Shown: positions 26,157 to 34,319 of the stretch, piece by piece
Numbering within the stretch: position 1 is the stretch's first letter
Layout of the letters: every line of letters begins with the position of its first letter
Origin: Pseudescherichia sp039594205
GTDB taxonomy: Bacteria; Pseudomonadota; Gammaproteobacteria; Enterobacterales; Enterobacteriaceae
DNA: 64,000 nt
NCBI GenBank assembly: GCA_039594205.1
Contig: JBCNNW010000003.1
Location: forward strand, 1-64,000
Direction of reading: 5' to 3'
The notes under the pieces: generated by a model
Told to the model about the DNA's origin: nothing
What the model saw: only the letters and a program-made list of their open reading frames with translations
Databases searched by the model: none
Program-made: the position numbers and the translations under genes

Positions 26157-26495
26157 ATGAAAAGAGTTAAACCCCGCACTGTTATTCTCCTTGTTGCTGT
26201 CGCTGCGCTGCTGGCCTGGTGGCGGGTTCCGCACTATAGCGATGAGGATAAGGCCTACTATGCCTCCGTACTCTGCACGGTGAAAAGCAGCTCGCCAGAG
26301 GCAGGACTGAGCGAGATGGAGCAGATGATCGAGGGCGGCAATTCGGATTATGCGTTGAAGAAAACCCATTTCTCTTCATCGCTGGGCAAGGAGATGCTTC
26401 ACGGCTGGGAGCAGCTTAGTGCTGCCGAGAAGCAGCGCGCAATAAACGCGCCGGAGAGCTGTTCCAACCTGCTGCTGGCCAGGATGAACAGCTAG
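26157..26495 (+). CDS. Small membrane-anchored hypothetical protein
   Basis: 112-residue protein, not recognised. Residues 7-22 (TVILLVAVAALLAWW) form a signal anchor or uncleaved signal. The rest, with two cysteines (VLCTV, ESCSN), would lie in the periplasm as a helical domain. It ends with a 4-bp overlap of stop codons with the convergent glyoxalase-like gene. Confidence 0.6.
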   Translation: MKRVKPRTVILLVAVAALLAWWRVPHYSDEDKAYYASVLCTVKSSSPEAGLSEMEQMIEGGNSDYALKKTHFSSSLGKEMLHGWEQLSAAEKQRAINAPESCSNLLLARMNS

Positions 26496-26905
26496 TCGAG
26501 GTACTGGCTGAAGCGCAGAAGATAGCCGTCAGGATCCTGCACCAGAAACTCCCGCTGGCACGCCTGCGTGTCGCCCGTGCTGTAGACGTTGTCGCGAAGG
26601 GGGCGGTATAGCGCAACGCCATTGGCCTGCAGGCGGGCGACAATCGGCGCGACATCATCTACTTCAATTTGAAAATTTACGCCCCGTCCCAGCGGCCGGA
26701 CAAGTTTAGCCGTATTCCAACCGCTATCGTGGTACTGCTCAAGCATCAGCTGCGCCTCGCCTATACAAACGTAGGCAAACTCCGGATCGTGACGTCTGAT
26801 CATGACAGAAAATCCAAGGATCTCGACGTAAAAGTGCAGCGAGACAGGGAAATCCGTTACGGTCAGTTCAGGAACCATGCGGTTCCAGTAGGGTTGGTCA
26901 GTCAT
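26492..26905 (-). CDS. VOC family (glyoxalase/bleomycin-resistance-like) protein
   Basis: 137-residue protein of the vicinal oxygen chelate fold: two beta-alpha-beta-beta-beta modules with VPELTVTDFPVSLHFYVEILGF at the N-terminus, VNFQIEVDDVAPIVARLQ in the middle and REFLVQDPDGYLLRFSQYL at the end, close to bleomycin-binding resistance proteins. Such proteins bind drugs or act as metal-dependent lyases or dioxygenases; the ligand is not known here. Confidence 0.85.
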   Translation of the reverse strand: MTDQPYWNRMVPELTVTDFPVSLHFYVEILGFSVMIRRHDPEFAYVCIGEAQLMLEQYHDSGWNTAKLVRPLGRGVNFQIEVDDVAPIVARLQANGVALYRPLRDNVYSTGDTQACQREFLVQDPDGYLLRFSQYLD

Positions 26906-27060
26906 TGTTAGCGTCCGTACGTCTATTTAATGTCGTAAGTGGTAAGTAAAGGTAATAAAATCATCAACAAAGGCCCCCCTATTGATCCTGATTCAAACAA
27001 GGATTAGTCTTCTCTTATAGTTCAAGGGGATACGACTTATAACAGGATAATGTAAAAACA

Positions 27061-27504
27061 ATGCGATACGGAACCGCAATCTCAGCTGGCTTACTATTAT
27101 TAGTAGCTGCCTATACTGCCTTCGTACTTTTTCTACCTACAAAGATTGTTGGCATTCATAGAGATGGGAGTTATATAGATGTCTTGGTTGAGAACTTCCC
27201 CTATACCGATCAAGGTAAAATAACATGGTGGCAGAATAACAGCTCAATGATGAGAGAGTATTTTAACATTCCTTCCGCCTCGGGGAATGGTCAATACCAT
27301 ATTAGCTTTTGGGATTTCAATGAGGGTTACAAACCCATCGGTAAATACGATAGATTATGCTTCGAAGATTTTAAGGTGAATGCGAACTGCATCGATAAGA
27401 ATAAGCTAATGGAAATAGTCAGTAACAAAGATGGGCAGATTAGCTTATTAACAGATAAGCGCTATGAATTAAAAAATGGCCAGTTCATAAAAACCACAAA
27501 ATAA
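27061..27504 (+). CDS. DUF943 family protein
   Basis: 147-residue protein. One N-terminal hydrophobic segment (ISAGLLLLVAAYTAFVLFLP) is followed by a family-typical domain with DVLVENFPYTDQGKITWW, ISFWDFNEGY and KYDRLCFEDFKVNANCIDKNKLM. DUF943 genes are common, often multi-copy, in Enterobacterales and frequently lie in accessory clusters; a periplasmic location is likely. Function not established. The gene and its surroundings are AT-rich compared with the backbone. Confidence 0.8.
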   Translation: MRYGTAISAGLLLLVAAYTAFVLFLPTKIVGIHRDGSYIDVLVENFPYTDQGKITWWQNNSSMMREYFNIPSASGNGQYHISFWDFNEGYKPIGKYDRLCFEDFKVNANCIDKNKLMEIVSNKDGQISLLTDKRYELKNGQFIKTTK

Positions 27505-27618
27505 AAGCTGAAAACTTTAACGCATTATGAAGTTACCGAGGAGAAAGAATATCCAAATATAAAAAATTAAAACATACAACAACTCAATGGCAATCCATAT
27601 AAGCAAATAAGCAATAAC

Positions 27619-27933
27619 TTATCTTTTACGCATGTAACGGAATGCTTTATAGCCTAACTTAAGCGGGGTGAGAAAATAAAATATTGGAGCAACTATCAGC
27701 ATTGTTATTGAATAAGCAATGATAGTAACCTGATCTTTATACGCAACCGTATAGATCCAAACACCTGTCATGATTAGGACGAGTATCATAGCAGCAATAA
27801 ATCTTATATTAAGCTCACTTAATAGCCCTGGATACGATGAACCCTCTTTTTCAATATAATGACGTAAAGCAGTAATATCTTTGCCTGTGAATCCGCTTTC
27901 ATGCAGATTTTTTTCCATTTCGAAAGCATTCAT
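27619..27933 (-). CDS. Hypothetical two-helix inner-membrane protein
   Basis: 104-residue protein, not recognised. The N-terminal 40 residues are soluble and charged (MEKNLHESGFTGKDITALRHYI); two membrane helices follow (FIAAMILVLIMTGVWIYTVA and IAYSITMLIVAPIFYFL), with a basic end. It converges with the DUF943 gene across 114 bp that hold no visible gene. AT-rich, adjacent to the 3' end of a tRNA gene, so probably acquired. Confidence 0.6.
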   Translation of the reverse strand: MNAFEMEKNLHESGFTGKDITALRHYIEKEGSSYPGLLSELNIRFIAAMILVLIMTGVWIYTVAYKDQVTIIAYSITMLIVAPIFYFLTPLKLGYKAFRYMRKR

Positions 27934-28009
27934 ATCGTCACCAAAACTGTGAGCTAAGCGCTATGACAAATCATTCAGTTTGCAGAAGGGTTAACGCATT
28001 GAAGCTAGA

Positions 28010-28086
28010 TGGCACGCCCTACAGGATTCGAACCTGTGACCTACGGCTTAGAAGGCCGTTGCTCTATCCAGCTGAGCTAAGGGCGC
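28010..28086 (-). tRNA. argU: tRNA-Arg (anticodon UCU)
   Basis: A 77-nt cloverleaf including encoded CCA. The acceptor starts GCGCCCT, the D arm is GCTCAGCTGGATAGAGC, the anticodon loop is CTTCTAA with anticodon TCT, the T arm is CAGGTTCGAATCCTG, and the end is GGGCGTGCCA. It decodes the rare AGA codon. It corresponds to E. coli argU, also near folD. The acceptor stem pairs G1 with U72 instead of C72. A strong promoter lies 42 bp upstream. Confidence 0.97.
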
Positions 28087-28127
28087 ATTGCGCGAGATGC
28101 CCCACCTAAACGGTGGAAACGCCTGGG

Positions 28128-28155
28128 ATTATACGGTCAACGCCCGTTGAGTCAA
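28128..28155 (-). promoter_or_regulatory. Promoter of tRNA-Arg
   Basis: On the minus strand, TTGACT (28155-28150), a 16-bp spacer, and a perfect TATAAT (28133-28128) are followed by a GC-rich discriminator CCCAGGCG, the pattern of stringently controlled stable-RNA promoters. Confidence 0.85.
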
Positions 28156-28224
28156 TGGCTTTGGCGTCAGATGCTGGTGAAATGAGCATCGAGCCGCACT
28201 TTACGTCCCCTTCCCGTGCGAATA

Positions 28225-28240
28225 ATGCAAACGTTAACTG
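28225..28240. promoter_or_regulatory. Candidate PurR operator upstream of folD
   Basis: ATGCAAACGTTAACTG agrees with the PurR consensus ACGCAAACGTTTNCNT at most fixed positions, including the CAAACGTT core. It lies 74 bp before the folD start. FolD supplies one-carbon folates for purine synthesis, so PurR control would make sense. Confidence 0.45.
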
Positions 28241-28313
28241 ACAGCGCGGCGCGCTTCTGACAAACTATACACAATCCCCTCTCCTTCAATTTACAGATGG
28301 AATCTTCTCTCTG

Positions 28314-29180
28314 ATGGTAGCAAAGATTATTGATGGTAAAACGATTGCGCAGCAGGTGCGCTCTGAGGTTGCGGAAAAAGTGAAGGCCCGCATTGCGGCA
28401 GGATTTCGCGCCCCAGGGCTGGCCGTTGTGCTGGTAGGCAGCAACCCTGCGTCGCAGATCTATGTTGGCAGTAAACGCAAAGCCTGTGAAGAGGTGGGCT
28501 TTATCTCCCGCTCTTACGATCTGCCGGAAACCACCAGCGAAGCCGAACTGCTGACTCTGATCGACACGCTTAACGCCGACGGCGAGATTGACGGCATTCT
28601 GGTTCAGCTGCCGCTGCCAGCAGGCATCGATAACGTGAAGGTCCTGGAGCGTATCGCGCCGGATAAAGACGTTGATGGCTTCCACCCCTACAACGTTGGC
28701 CGCCTGTGCCAGCGTGCGCCGCGTCTGCGTCCCTGTACCCCGCGTGGTATCGTGACCCTGCTGGAACGCTACAACATCGATACCTACGGCCTGAACGCCG
28801 TGGTGATTGGCGCATCCAATATCGTTGGCCGACCGATGAGCATGGAGCTGCTGCTGGCAGGCTGCACCACCACCGTCACCCACCGCTTCACCAAAAACCT
28901 GCGCCAGCACGTTGAGAACGCCGATCTGCTGATCGTCGCCGTGGGCAAGCCGGGCTTTATTCCTGGGGAGTGGATCAAAGAGGGGGCAATCGTCATTGAC
29001 GTGGGCATCAACCGCCTTGAGAGCGGCAAAGTGGTCGGCGACGTAGTGTTTGAAGACGCCGCCTCGCGTGCCGGCTGGATCACCCCCGTTCCGGGCGGCG
29101 TAGGCCCGATGACCGTCGCAACGCTGATTCAGAATACGTTGCAGGCGTGCGAAGAGTATCACGACGTAAAGGAAGCATAA
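28314..29180 (+). CDS. folD: Methylenetetrahydrofolate dehydrogenase/cyclohydrolase
   Basis: 288-residue bifunctional cytosolic enzyme, NADP-dependent 5,10-methylene-THF dehydrogenase and 5,10-methenyl-THF cyclohydrolase, feeding formyl groups to purines and initiator tRNA. It is near-identical to E. coli FolD: the IYVGSKRKACEEVG active-site Lys, GILVQLPLPAG, DKDVDGFHPYN, the nucleotide loop VVIGASNIVGRPMSMEL, and the C-terminal signature PVPGGVGPMTVATL. ybcJ follows after 1 bp. Confidence 0.98.
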   Translation: MVAKIIDGKTIAQQVRSEVAEKVKARIAAGFRAPGLAVVLVGSNPASQIYVGSKRKACEEVGFISRSYDLPETTSEAELLTLIDTLNADGEIDGILVQLPLPAGIDNVKVLERIAPDKDVDGFHPYNVGRLCQRAPRLRPCTPRGIVTLLERYNIDTYGLNAVVIGASNIVGRPMSMELLLAGCTTTVTHRFTKNLRQHVENADLLIVAVGKPGFIPGEWIKEGAIVIDVGINRLESGKVVGDVVFEDAASRAGWITPVPGGVGPMTVATLIQNTLQACEEYHDVKEA

Positions 29181-29181
29181 G

Positions 29182-29394
29182 ATGGCAACGTTCTCTTTAG
29201 GTAAACATCCGCACGTTGAGCTGTGCGATCTGCTGAAGCTGGAAGGCTGGAGCGAAAGCGGTGCTCAGGCGAAAAACTTTATCGCCGATGGCCTGGTCAG
29301 CGTCGATGGCGTGGTAGAAACCCGTAAGCGCTGCAAGATCGTGGCAGGACAAACTGTTACGTTCGACGGTCAAAGTATCACTGTAACTGATTAA
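29182..29394 (+). CDS. ybcJ: S4-type RNA-binding protein YbcJ
   Basis: 70-residue S4-like domain: FSLGKHPHVELCDLLKLEGW, then SGAQAKNFIADGLVSVDGVVETRKRCKI. This is the alpha-L fold used by ribosome-associated proteins. It is translated directly after folD, as in E. coli. The RNA target is unknown. Confidence 0.93.
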   Translation: MATFSLGKHPHVELCDLLKLEGWSESGAQAKNFIADGLVSVDGVVETRKRCKIVAGQTVTFDGQSITVTD

Positions 29395-29403
29395 TTCCGC
29401 CTT

Positions 29404-29430
29404 AATGGCCCTTAATTCATAAGGGCCATT
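29404..29430 (+). terminator. Hairpin after folD-ybcJ
   Basis: AATGGCCCTT-AATTCAT-AAGGGCCATT, a perfect 10-bp stem 9 bp after the ybcJ stop. No T-run follows, so it may only mark the 3' end. Confidence 0.6.
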
Positions 29431-29516
29431 GCTCGATCCACGTCAAAGAATAACAAATTCGTCTGACTTCCCAGCAGATTTCTGTTGCGGCCCGCCATGG
29501 CTTAAATCACGATAAG

Positions 29517-29542
29517 TAAAACGTTCTACTAAAACGTTCTAC
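29517..29542. promoter_or_regulatory. Tandem operator-like repeats before the PTS gene
   Basis: TAAAACGTTCTAC occurs twice back-to-back (29517-29529, 29530-29542), followed by a related TTACAATTCTACTAAC. Each copy is centred on AACGTT, the CpG-centred core of LacI-family operators (PurR, CytR, GalR type). They lie 63-88 bp before the PTS start, so the LacI-family gene downstream is the natural candidate to bind them. Confidence 0.6.
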
Positions 29543-29604
29543 TTACAATTCTACTAACAACAATTACGCCATCACCAGGGTTTCTATAATTGGGGGAAAA
29601 CCGC

Positions 29605-31104
29605 ATGAGTCTGCTGTCGGGGTTCGTAAAATCGCTCTCGAAGTTATCAATGATTGGCCGCGCATTGATGCTGCCAATCTCACTGTTGCCTGCCGCAGGT
29701 TTGCTGCTGGCGTTTGGCGATAAGTTTCACCTGCCGCTGATGATGAACGCCGGTGGGGTTATCTTTGATAACCTGCCGCTGCTGTTTGCTATCGGCTCTG
29801 CGGTAGGCCTGGCGTCGGAGTCCGGCATTGCCGCGCTGTCGGCGGCGGTCTCGGTGTTTATCACTAACATGACCATCGGCACGGTGCTGTCAATTACCCC
29901 GGAGATGGCCTCCCAGGGCGGCAAGTATGCCATGGTAGTCGGCATCCCGACGTTGCAGATGGGCGTCTTTGGCGGCCTGATCTGCGGCATCCTGGCCGCA
30001 TGGTGCTACAACCGCTTCCATACCATGCAGCTGCCGGAATTTCTCGGCTTCTTCTCCGGGAAACGTTTTGTGGCGATTGCCACCGCGTTCCTGTCGTTCC
30101 TGCTCGGCCTGCTGCTGCCCTACGTCTGGCAGCATATCCAGGCGGGTATCGATGCGCTGTCGGTAGTGGTGAACGGCGATAACCAGGCCGCGTCGACCTT
30201 TATCTTCGGGTTGGTGGAACGTGCGCTGATCCCGCTTGGCCTGCACCATATCTGGTATCCGTCGTTCTGGTACTCATTTGGCGACTACACCACCCAGGCG
30301 GGTCAGGTGATCCACGGCGACCAGACCATCTGGTTCAAAATGCTGGAAGAAGGCGCTAAATCGTTCAGCAGCGACACCTACCAGAACGCCGGTAAGTTCA
30401 TGCAGGGCGAGTTCCCGCTGATGCTGTTTGCACTGCCTGCGGCCTGTCTGGCGATGTATCATGAGGCGCATACCCGTAACAAAAAGATTGCGTCCGGTAT
30501 TCTCTTCTCCGCCGCGCTAACCTGCTTCCTGACCGGGATCACCGAGCCGGTAGAGTTTACCTTTATCTTCGTTGCGCCGGTGCTCTACGTCTTCAACGCC
30601 ATCATGGCCGGGCTGTCGTACATGTGCATGTATCTGCTTCATGCGCACATTGCGAAATCCTTCTCGGCGGGCCTGATCGACTACATCTCGTTCGGTATTC
30701 TGCCGTCGTTTAACGGCTACCAGACCAACTTCCTGAGCGCGATTATGGTCGGTATTCCGATGGCGTTAATCTACTACTTCACCTTCCGCTTTGTGATCCG
30801 CCGCTTCGATGTTAAAACGCCGGGCCGCACGGAGGTAACCGCTAACGTTAACGACAAAACCGATGACGAGCTGGCGACCGAGATTGTTGCTCTGCTGGGC
30901 GGCGCGCAAAATATTAGCTCAGTAGGCTCGTGCATCACCCGTCTGCGTCTTGAGGTAGCGAAGAGCGATCTGGTGGACAAAGACGGCCTGAACGGCGTCG
31001 GTGCACGCGGCGTGGTGTTCGTTGGCGATAACGGTATTCAGGTCATTTTCGGCGCACGCGCGCAGTTTATCGCTCAGACCATGTCGGGCATGATCGGTAA
31101 GTAA
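29605..31104 (+). CDS. PTS EIICB permease, glucose/maltose family
   Basis: 499-residue inner-membrane sugar permease of the glucose superfamily. The EIIC part (about residues 1-390) shows GRALMLPISLLPAAGLLLAFG, LFAIGSAVGLA, LPEFLGFFSGKRFV and the sugar-site motif GITEPVEFTFIFVAP. The EIIB part has the phosphorylated Cys in SVGSCITRLRLEV (Cys443) and GVGARGVVFVGDNGIQVIFG. There is no EIIA domain, so it must use a separate EIIA (probably Crr). Start set by GGGGGA 8 nt upstream of ATG. The sugar is not determinable; it is not PtsG itself, from which it differs widely. Confidence 0.9.
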   Translation: MSLLSGFVKSLSKLSMIGRALMLPISLLPAAGLLLAFGDKFHLPLMMNAGGVIFDNLPLLFAIGSAVGLASESGIAALSAAVSVFITNMTIGTVLSITPEMASQGGKYAMVVGIPTLQMGVFGGLICGILAAWCYNRFHTMQLPEFLGFFSGKRFVAIATAFLSFLLGLLLPYVWQHIQAGIDALSVVVNGDNQAASTFIFGLVERALIPLGLHHIWYPSFWYSFGDYTTQAGQVIHGDQTIWFKMLEEGAKSFSSDTYQNAGKFMQGEFPLMLFALPAACLAMYHEAHTRNKKIASGILFSAALTCFLTGITEPVEFTFIFVAPVLYVFNAIMAGLSYMCMYLLHAHIAKSFSAGLIDYISFGILPSFNGYQTNFLSAIMVGIPMALIYYFTFRFVIRRFDVKTPGRTEVTANVNDKTDDELATEIVALLGGAQNISSVGSCITRLRLEVAKSDLVDKDGLNGVGARGVVFVGDNGIQVIFGARAQFIAQTMSGMIGK

Positions 31105-31127
31105 CCTGACGCTGTTAAGGTGATAAG

Positions 31128-31154
31128 GTCTCCTGTATCGTACAGGAGACTTTT
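31128..31154 (+). terminator. Rho-independent terminator after the PTS gene
   Basis: GTCTCCTGTA-TCG-TACAGGAGAC, a perfect 10-bp stem, then TTTT. It separates the PTS transcript from the LacI-family gene. Confidence 0.85.
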
Positions 31155-31187
31155 CATCGTTGACTGCATAGCCGTTAAGTTCAGGGA

Positions 31188-32210
31188 GTGGATTTGAAGA
31201 AGGTCAGCATTATTGATGTCGCGAAGCTGGCGGAGGTCTCCGTCTCGACCGTTTCGCTGGTGCTTCGCCAAAAAGGAAAAATTTCGACCGCCACGATTGA
31301 AAAGGTGCAGCAGGCGATCGACTCGCTCGGCTACGTTCACAACGTGGCGGCGGCCAATCTTCGCGCCAGTACCTCTAACCTGATAGGCCTGATCCTGCGT
31401 GACTTTAGCGACAGCTTCTCGGTGAAGGTAATGGCCAGCACGGTGCTGGAGCTGGAGAAGCAGGGCTACATGGTCTTTCTCAGCCAGCCTCTCAACGATC
31501 ATGACAGCCTTGAACGCTGCCTACTCTCGTTTAAGCAGCAGGGCGTGGCGGGTGTAATCTATCTGGCCTCCGATGCCACCACCTCACGTCTGCCGAACCT
31601 CATCCGCGCCTGTCCCCTGCCGTTGGTTGTGGTCTCGCAATCACTGCTGGAGGAGGAGTGCAATCTGGTGATGCGCGATAATCGCCAGGCCGCCAGCCTC
31701 GCCACCCGCTATTTGATCGAGCGCGGCCACCGCAGTATTGCCTATATTGGCGGCACGGAAAACAGTCTGATCCGTCAGCAGCGGCTGGCCGGGTTTCGCA
31801 GCGCGCTGACCCAGTACGGGCTGGTCAATCGGGAGGAGTCGACGCCGGCCTGCATGGAGGGAACCCACGCAGCGAGCCACGCGACCCGCCAGCTGCTGGA
31901 GAAGAACAATACTATTACCGCCCTGCTCTGCCATTCGCCTGATGCGATGATCGGCTCGCTCTCCGGCATTCACCAGGTAGGACGTACGGTAGGGAAAGAT
32001 GTGTTTCTGACCCAGCAGGTGGCGCTGGTCGGTTTCGAAGATATGCTGCACGTGAACTTAACGTCGCCCTCGTTCACCTACGTATCGTCGGCAAGCGAAG
32101 AGACCGGACGCCAGGCGGCGTCGCTGATGATCCGCAAAATTAAAGAGCCGGATCTGCTGACCCAGCGCATCACCCTTTCCGGACAGCTGGTGACGCGCGA
32201 GTCAGCTTAA
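31188..32210 (+). CDS. LacI family transcriptional regulator
   Basis: About 340 residues. The N-terminal helix-turn-helix and hinge are SIIDVAKLAEVSVSTVSLVLRQKG in outline, then a periplasmic-binding-protein-like sugar domain (ASTSNLIGLILRDFSDSFSV, MRDNRQAASLATRYLIERGHRSIAYIGG, VALVGFEDM), most like MalI. GTG at 31188 is annotated, but TTG at 31194 has a better spaced AGGGAG site (5 nt) and would begin directly MKKVSIIDVAKLAEV; the true start may be there. It likely represses the PTS gene upstream through the tandem repeats at 29517-29542. Confidence 0.88.
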   Translation: MDLKKVSIIDVAKLAEVSVSTVSLVLRQKGKISTATIEKVQQAIDSLGYVHNVAAANLRASTSNLIGLILRDFSDSFSVKVMASTVLELEKQGYMVFLSQPLNDHDSLERCLLSFKQQGVAGVIYLASDATTSRLPNLIRACPLPLVVVSQSLLEEECNLVMRDNRQAASLATRYLIERGHRSIAYIGGTENSLIRQQRLAGFRSALTQYGLVNREESTPACMEGTHAASHATRQLLEKNNTITALLCHSPDAMIGSLSGIHQVGRTVGKDVFLTQQVALVGFEDMLHVNLTSPSFTYVSSASEETGRQAASLMIRKIKEPDLLTQRITLSGQLVTRESA

Positions 32211-32216
32211 CAGGGC

Positions 32217-32258
32217 ATTGCCGGGTGGCGCTTCGCTTACCCGGCCTACAAAACCCGT
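32217..32258. repeat. REP element between the LacI-family gene and cysS
   Basis: GCCGGGTGGCGCTTCGC...TTACCCGGCCTACAAA, a single REP unit in the 53-bp gap between the convergent genes. Confidence 0.8.
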
Positions 32259-32263
32259 GCGTT

Positions 32264-33649
32264 TTACTTCCGGCGCCAGGTGGTCCCCTGCGGGCCATCT
32301 TCCAGCACGATCCCCATCTCGTTCAGACGGTCACGCGCCGCATCCGCTGCTGCCCAATCTTTCGCTTTACGGGCATCCAGACGCTGCTGGATCAGGGACT
32401 CTATCTCCGCGACTTCACCGTCATCCGCCTGCGCACCGCTCTGCAGGAACGCTTCCGGCGCCTGCTCCAGCAGACCGAGTACGGCAGCCAGCTTGCGCAG
32501 ATGGGATGCCATTGCGTTCGCCGCCTGTGAATCTTCACTCTTCAGACGGTTAACCTCGCGGGCCATATCGAACAGCACCGAGTACGCTTCCGGAGTGTTG
32601 AAGTCATCGTCCATCGCCTCAACAAAGCGCGCTTCAAAGGCATCGCCGCCCGCTGCGGCAACGGATGTGTCGGTGCCGCGCAGGGCGGTGTAGAGGCGCT
32701 CCAGCGCCGAACGCGCCTGCTTGAGGTTCTCTTCGCTATAGTTGAGCTGGCTACGGTAGTGACCGGACATCAGGAAGTAACGGATGGTCTCCGCATCGTA
32801 ATACTTCAGCACGTCGCGCACGGTAAAGAAGTTGCCCAGCGACTTGGACATCTTCTCGCGGTCAACCATCACCATGCCGGAGTGCATCCAGTAGTTCACG
32901 TACTCGCCGTCGTGCGCGCAGGTAGACTGGGCAATTTCGTTTTCATGGTGGGGGAACATCAGATCCGATCCGCCGCCGTGAATGTCGAAATGGTGACCCA
33001 GCTGCTTGCAGTTCATCGCCGAGCACTCGATGTGCCAGCCCGGACGCCCTTCGCCCCACGGTGACGGCCAGCTCGGCTCGCCCGGCTTGGACATCTTCCA
33101 CAGTACGAAATCCATCGGGTTGCGTTTGATCTCGGCCACTTCGACGCGTGCCCCGGCCTGCAGCTGTTCCAGATCCTGGCGCGACAGCTTGCCGTAGTTG
33201 GGATCGGTGGGTACGGAGAACATTACGTCGCCGTTGTCGGCCACGTAGGCGTGGCCGCGCTCGATCAGGCGCTCAGTGATCTCGATGATTTCGTGAATAT
33301 GGTGAGTAGCGCGCGGCTCGCTGTCCGGGCGCAGAATGTTCAGGGCGTCGAAATCAGCGTGCATCTCGCCGATCATGCGATCCACCAGCGCGACAAAGCT
33401 CTCGCCATTTTCGTTAGCGCGTTTGATGATCTTGTCGTCGATATCGGTGATGTTACGCACGTATTTCAGCTCATAGCCGAGGAAACGCAGGTAGCGTGCG
33501 ACCACGTCAAAGGAGACGAAGGTCCGGCCGTGGCCGATATGACAGAGATCGTAAACGGTGATACCACACACGTACATGCCCACTTTCCCGGCATGAATAG
33601 GTTTGAATTCCTCTTTTTGGCGCGTCAGCGTATTAAAAATTTTTAGCAT
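32264..33649 (-). CDS. cysS: Cysteinyl-tRNA synthetase
   Basis: 461-residue class I aminoacyl-tRNA synthetase, the same length as E. coli CysS. The start MLKIFNTLTRQKEEF at 33649 is used; upstream in-frame codons add 27 unrelated residues. Present are the zinc-site Cys (MYVCGITVYDLC), the HIGH motif (CHIGHGRTF), WHIECSAM and HGGGSDLMFPHHENE for zinc and substrate, KMSKS (REKMSKSLGNF), and the C-terminal anticodon domain ending EDGPQGTTWRRK. It loads Cys onto tRNA-Cys in the cytosol. Divergent from ppiB. Confidence 0.98.
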   Translation of the reverse strand: MLKIFNTLTRQKEEFKPIHAGKVGMYVCGITVYDLCHIGHGRTFVSFDVVARYLRFLGYELKYVRNITDIDDKIIKRANENGESFVALVDRMIGEMHADFDALNILRPDSEPRATHHIHEIIEITERLIERGHAYVADNGDVMFSVPTDPNYGKLSRQDLEQLQAGARVEVAEIKRNPMDFVLWKMSKPGEPSWPSPWGEGRPGWHIECSAMNCKQLGHHFDIHGGGSDLMFPHHENEIAQSTCAHDGEYVNYWMHSGMVMVDREKMSKSLGNFFTVRDVLKYYDAETIRYFLMSGHYRSQLNYSEENLKQARSALERLYTALRGTDTSVAAAGGDAFEARFVEAMDDDFNTPEAYSVLFDMAREVNRLKSEDSQAANAMASHLRKLAAVLGLLEQAPEAFLQSGAQADDGEVAEIESLIQQRLDARKAKDWAAADAARDRLNEMGIVLEDGPQGTTWRRK

Positions 33650-33726
33650 CAAAGGTTCCGTTAAGACGTGTGTGGAGAATGAACTCAGTATGATACCCAT
33701 AATTGATAACCGAAGCAGCACCCTTT

Positions 33727-33746
33727 GCAAGGTGATCGAACCTTGC
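33727..33746. promoter_or_regulatory. Palindrome in the cysS-ppiB divergent promoter region
   Basis: GCAAGGT-GATCGA-ACCTTGC is a perfect 7-bp inverted repeat in the 173-bp gap. Promoter-like TATAAC (33755-33760) follows for ppiB. No known regulator motif recognised. Confidence 0.4.
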
Positions 33747-33822
33747 GGTTATGCTATAACAGGCGACTATACGTGACCCACAGCTGGGTCGATGCTCTAC
33801 ACTACCGGAACAGGATGCAAAA

Positions 33823-34317
33823 ATGGTTACTTTCCACACTAATCACGGCGATATTGTAATCAAGACTTTCGATGACAAAGCGCCTGAAACTGTTAAGAAC
33901 TTCCTGGACTACTGCCGCGAAGGTTTCTACAACAACACCATTTTCCACCGTGTTATCAACGGCTTTATGATCCAGGGCGGCGGCTTTGAGCCGGGCATGA
34001 ATCAGAAAGCAACCAAAGACGCGATCAAAAACGAAGCGAACAACGGTCTGAAAAACACCCGTGGCACGCTGGCGATGGCCCGTACCCAGGCCCCGCACTC
34101 TGCAACCGCGCAGTTCTTCATCAACGTGGCTGACAACGACTTCCTGAACTTCAGCGGTGAAAACATGCAGGGCTGGGGCTACTGCGTATTCGCCGAAGTG
34201 GTTGAAGGCATGGACGTAGTTGACAAAATCAAAGCGGTCTCTACCGGTCGCAGCGGCATGCACCAGGACGTTCCTAAAGAAGACGTGCTCATCGAAAACG
34301 TGACCGTCAGCGAGTAA
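33823..34317 (+). CDS. ppiB: Peptidyl-prolyl cis-trans isomerase B (cyclophilin)
   Basis: 164-residue cytosolic cyclophilin nearly identical to E. coli PpiB. It has FHRVINGFMIQGGGFEPG with the catalytic Arg, QAPHSATAQFFINVADNDFLNF, and GYCVFAEVVEGMDVVDKI. It speeds proline isomerisation during protein folding. lpxH begins 2 bp after its stop. Confidence 0.98.
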   Translation: MVTFHTNHGDIVIKTFDDKAPETVKNFLDYCREGFYNNTIFHRVINGFMIQGGGFEPGMNQKATKDAIKNEANNGLKNTRGTLAMARTQAPHSATAQFFINVADNDFLNFSGENMQGWGYCVFAEVVEGMDVVDKIKAVSTGRSGMHQDVPKEDVLIENVTVSE

Positions 34318-34319
34318 TC

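Noticed and set aside
27505..28012. Prophage or integrative element at tRNA-Arg
   Set aside because: No integrase, no duplicated tRNA end and no phage genes seen within the window; kept only as a weak hypothesis.
29404..29430. Riboswitch or attenuator for the PTS gene
   Set aside because: It is a simple 10-bp hairpin right after ybcJ, better explained as the 3' end of the folD-ybcJ transcript.
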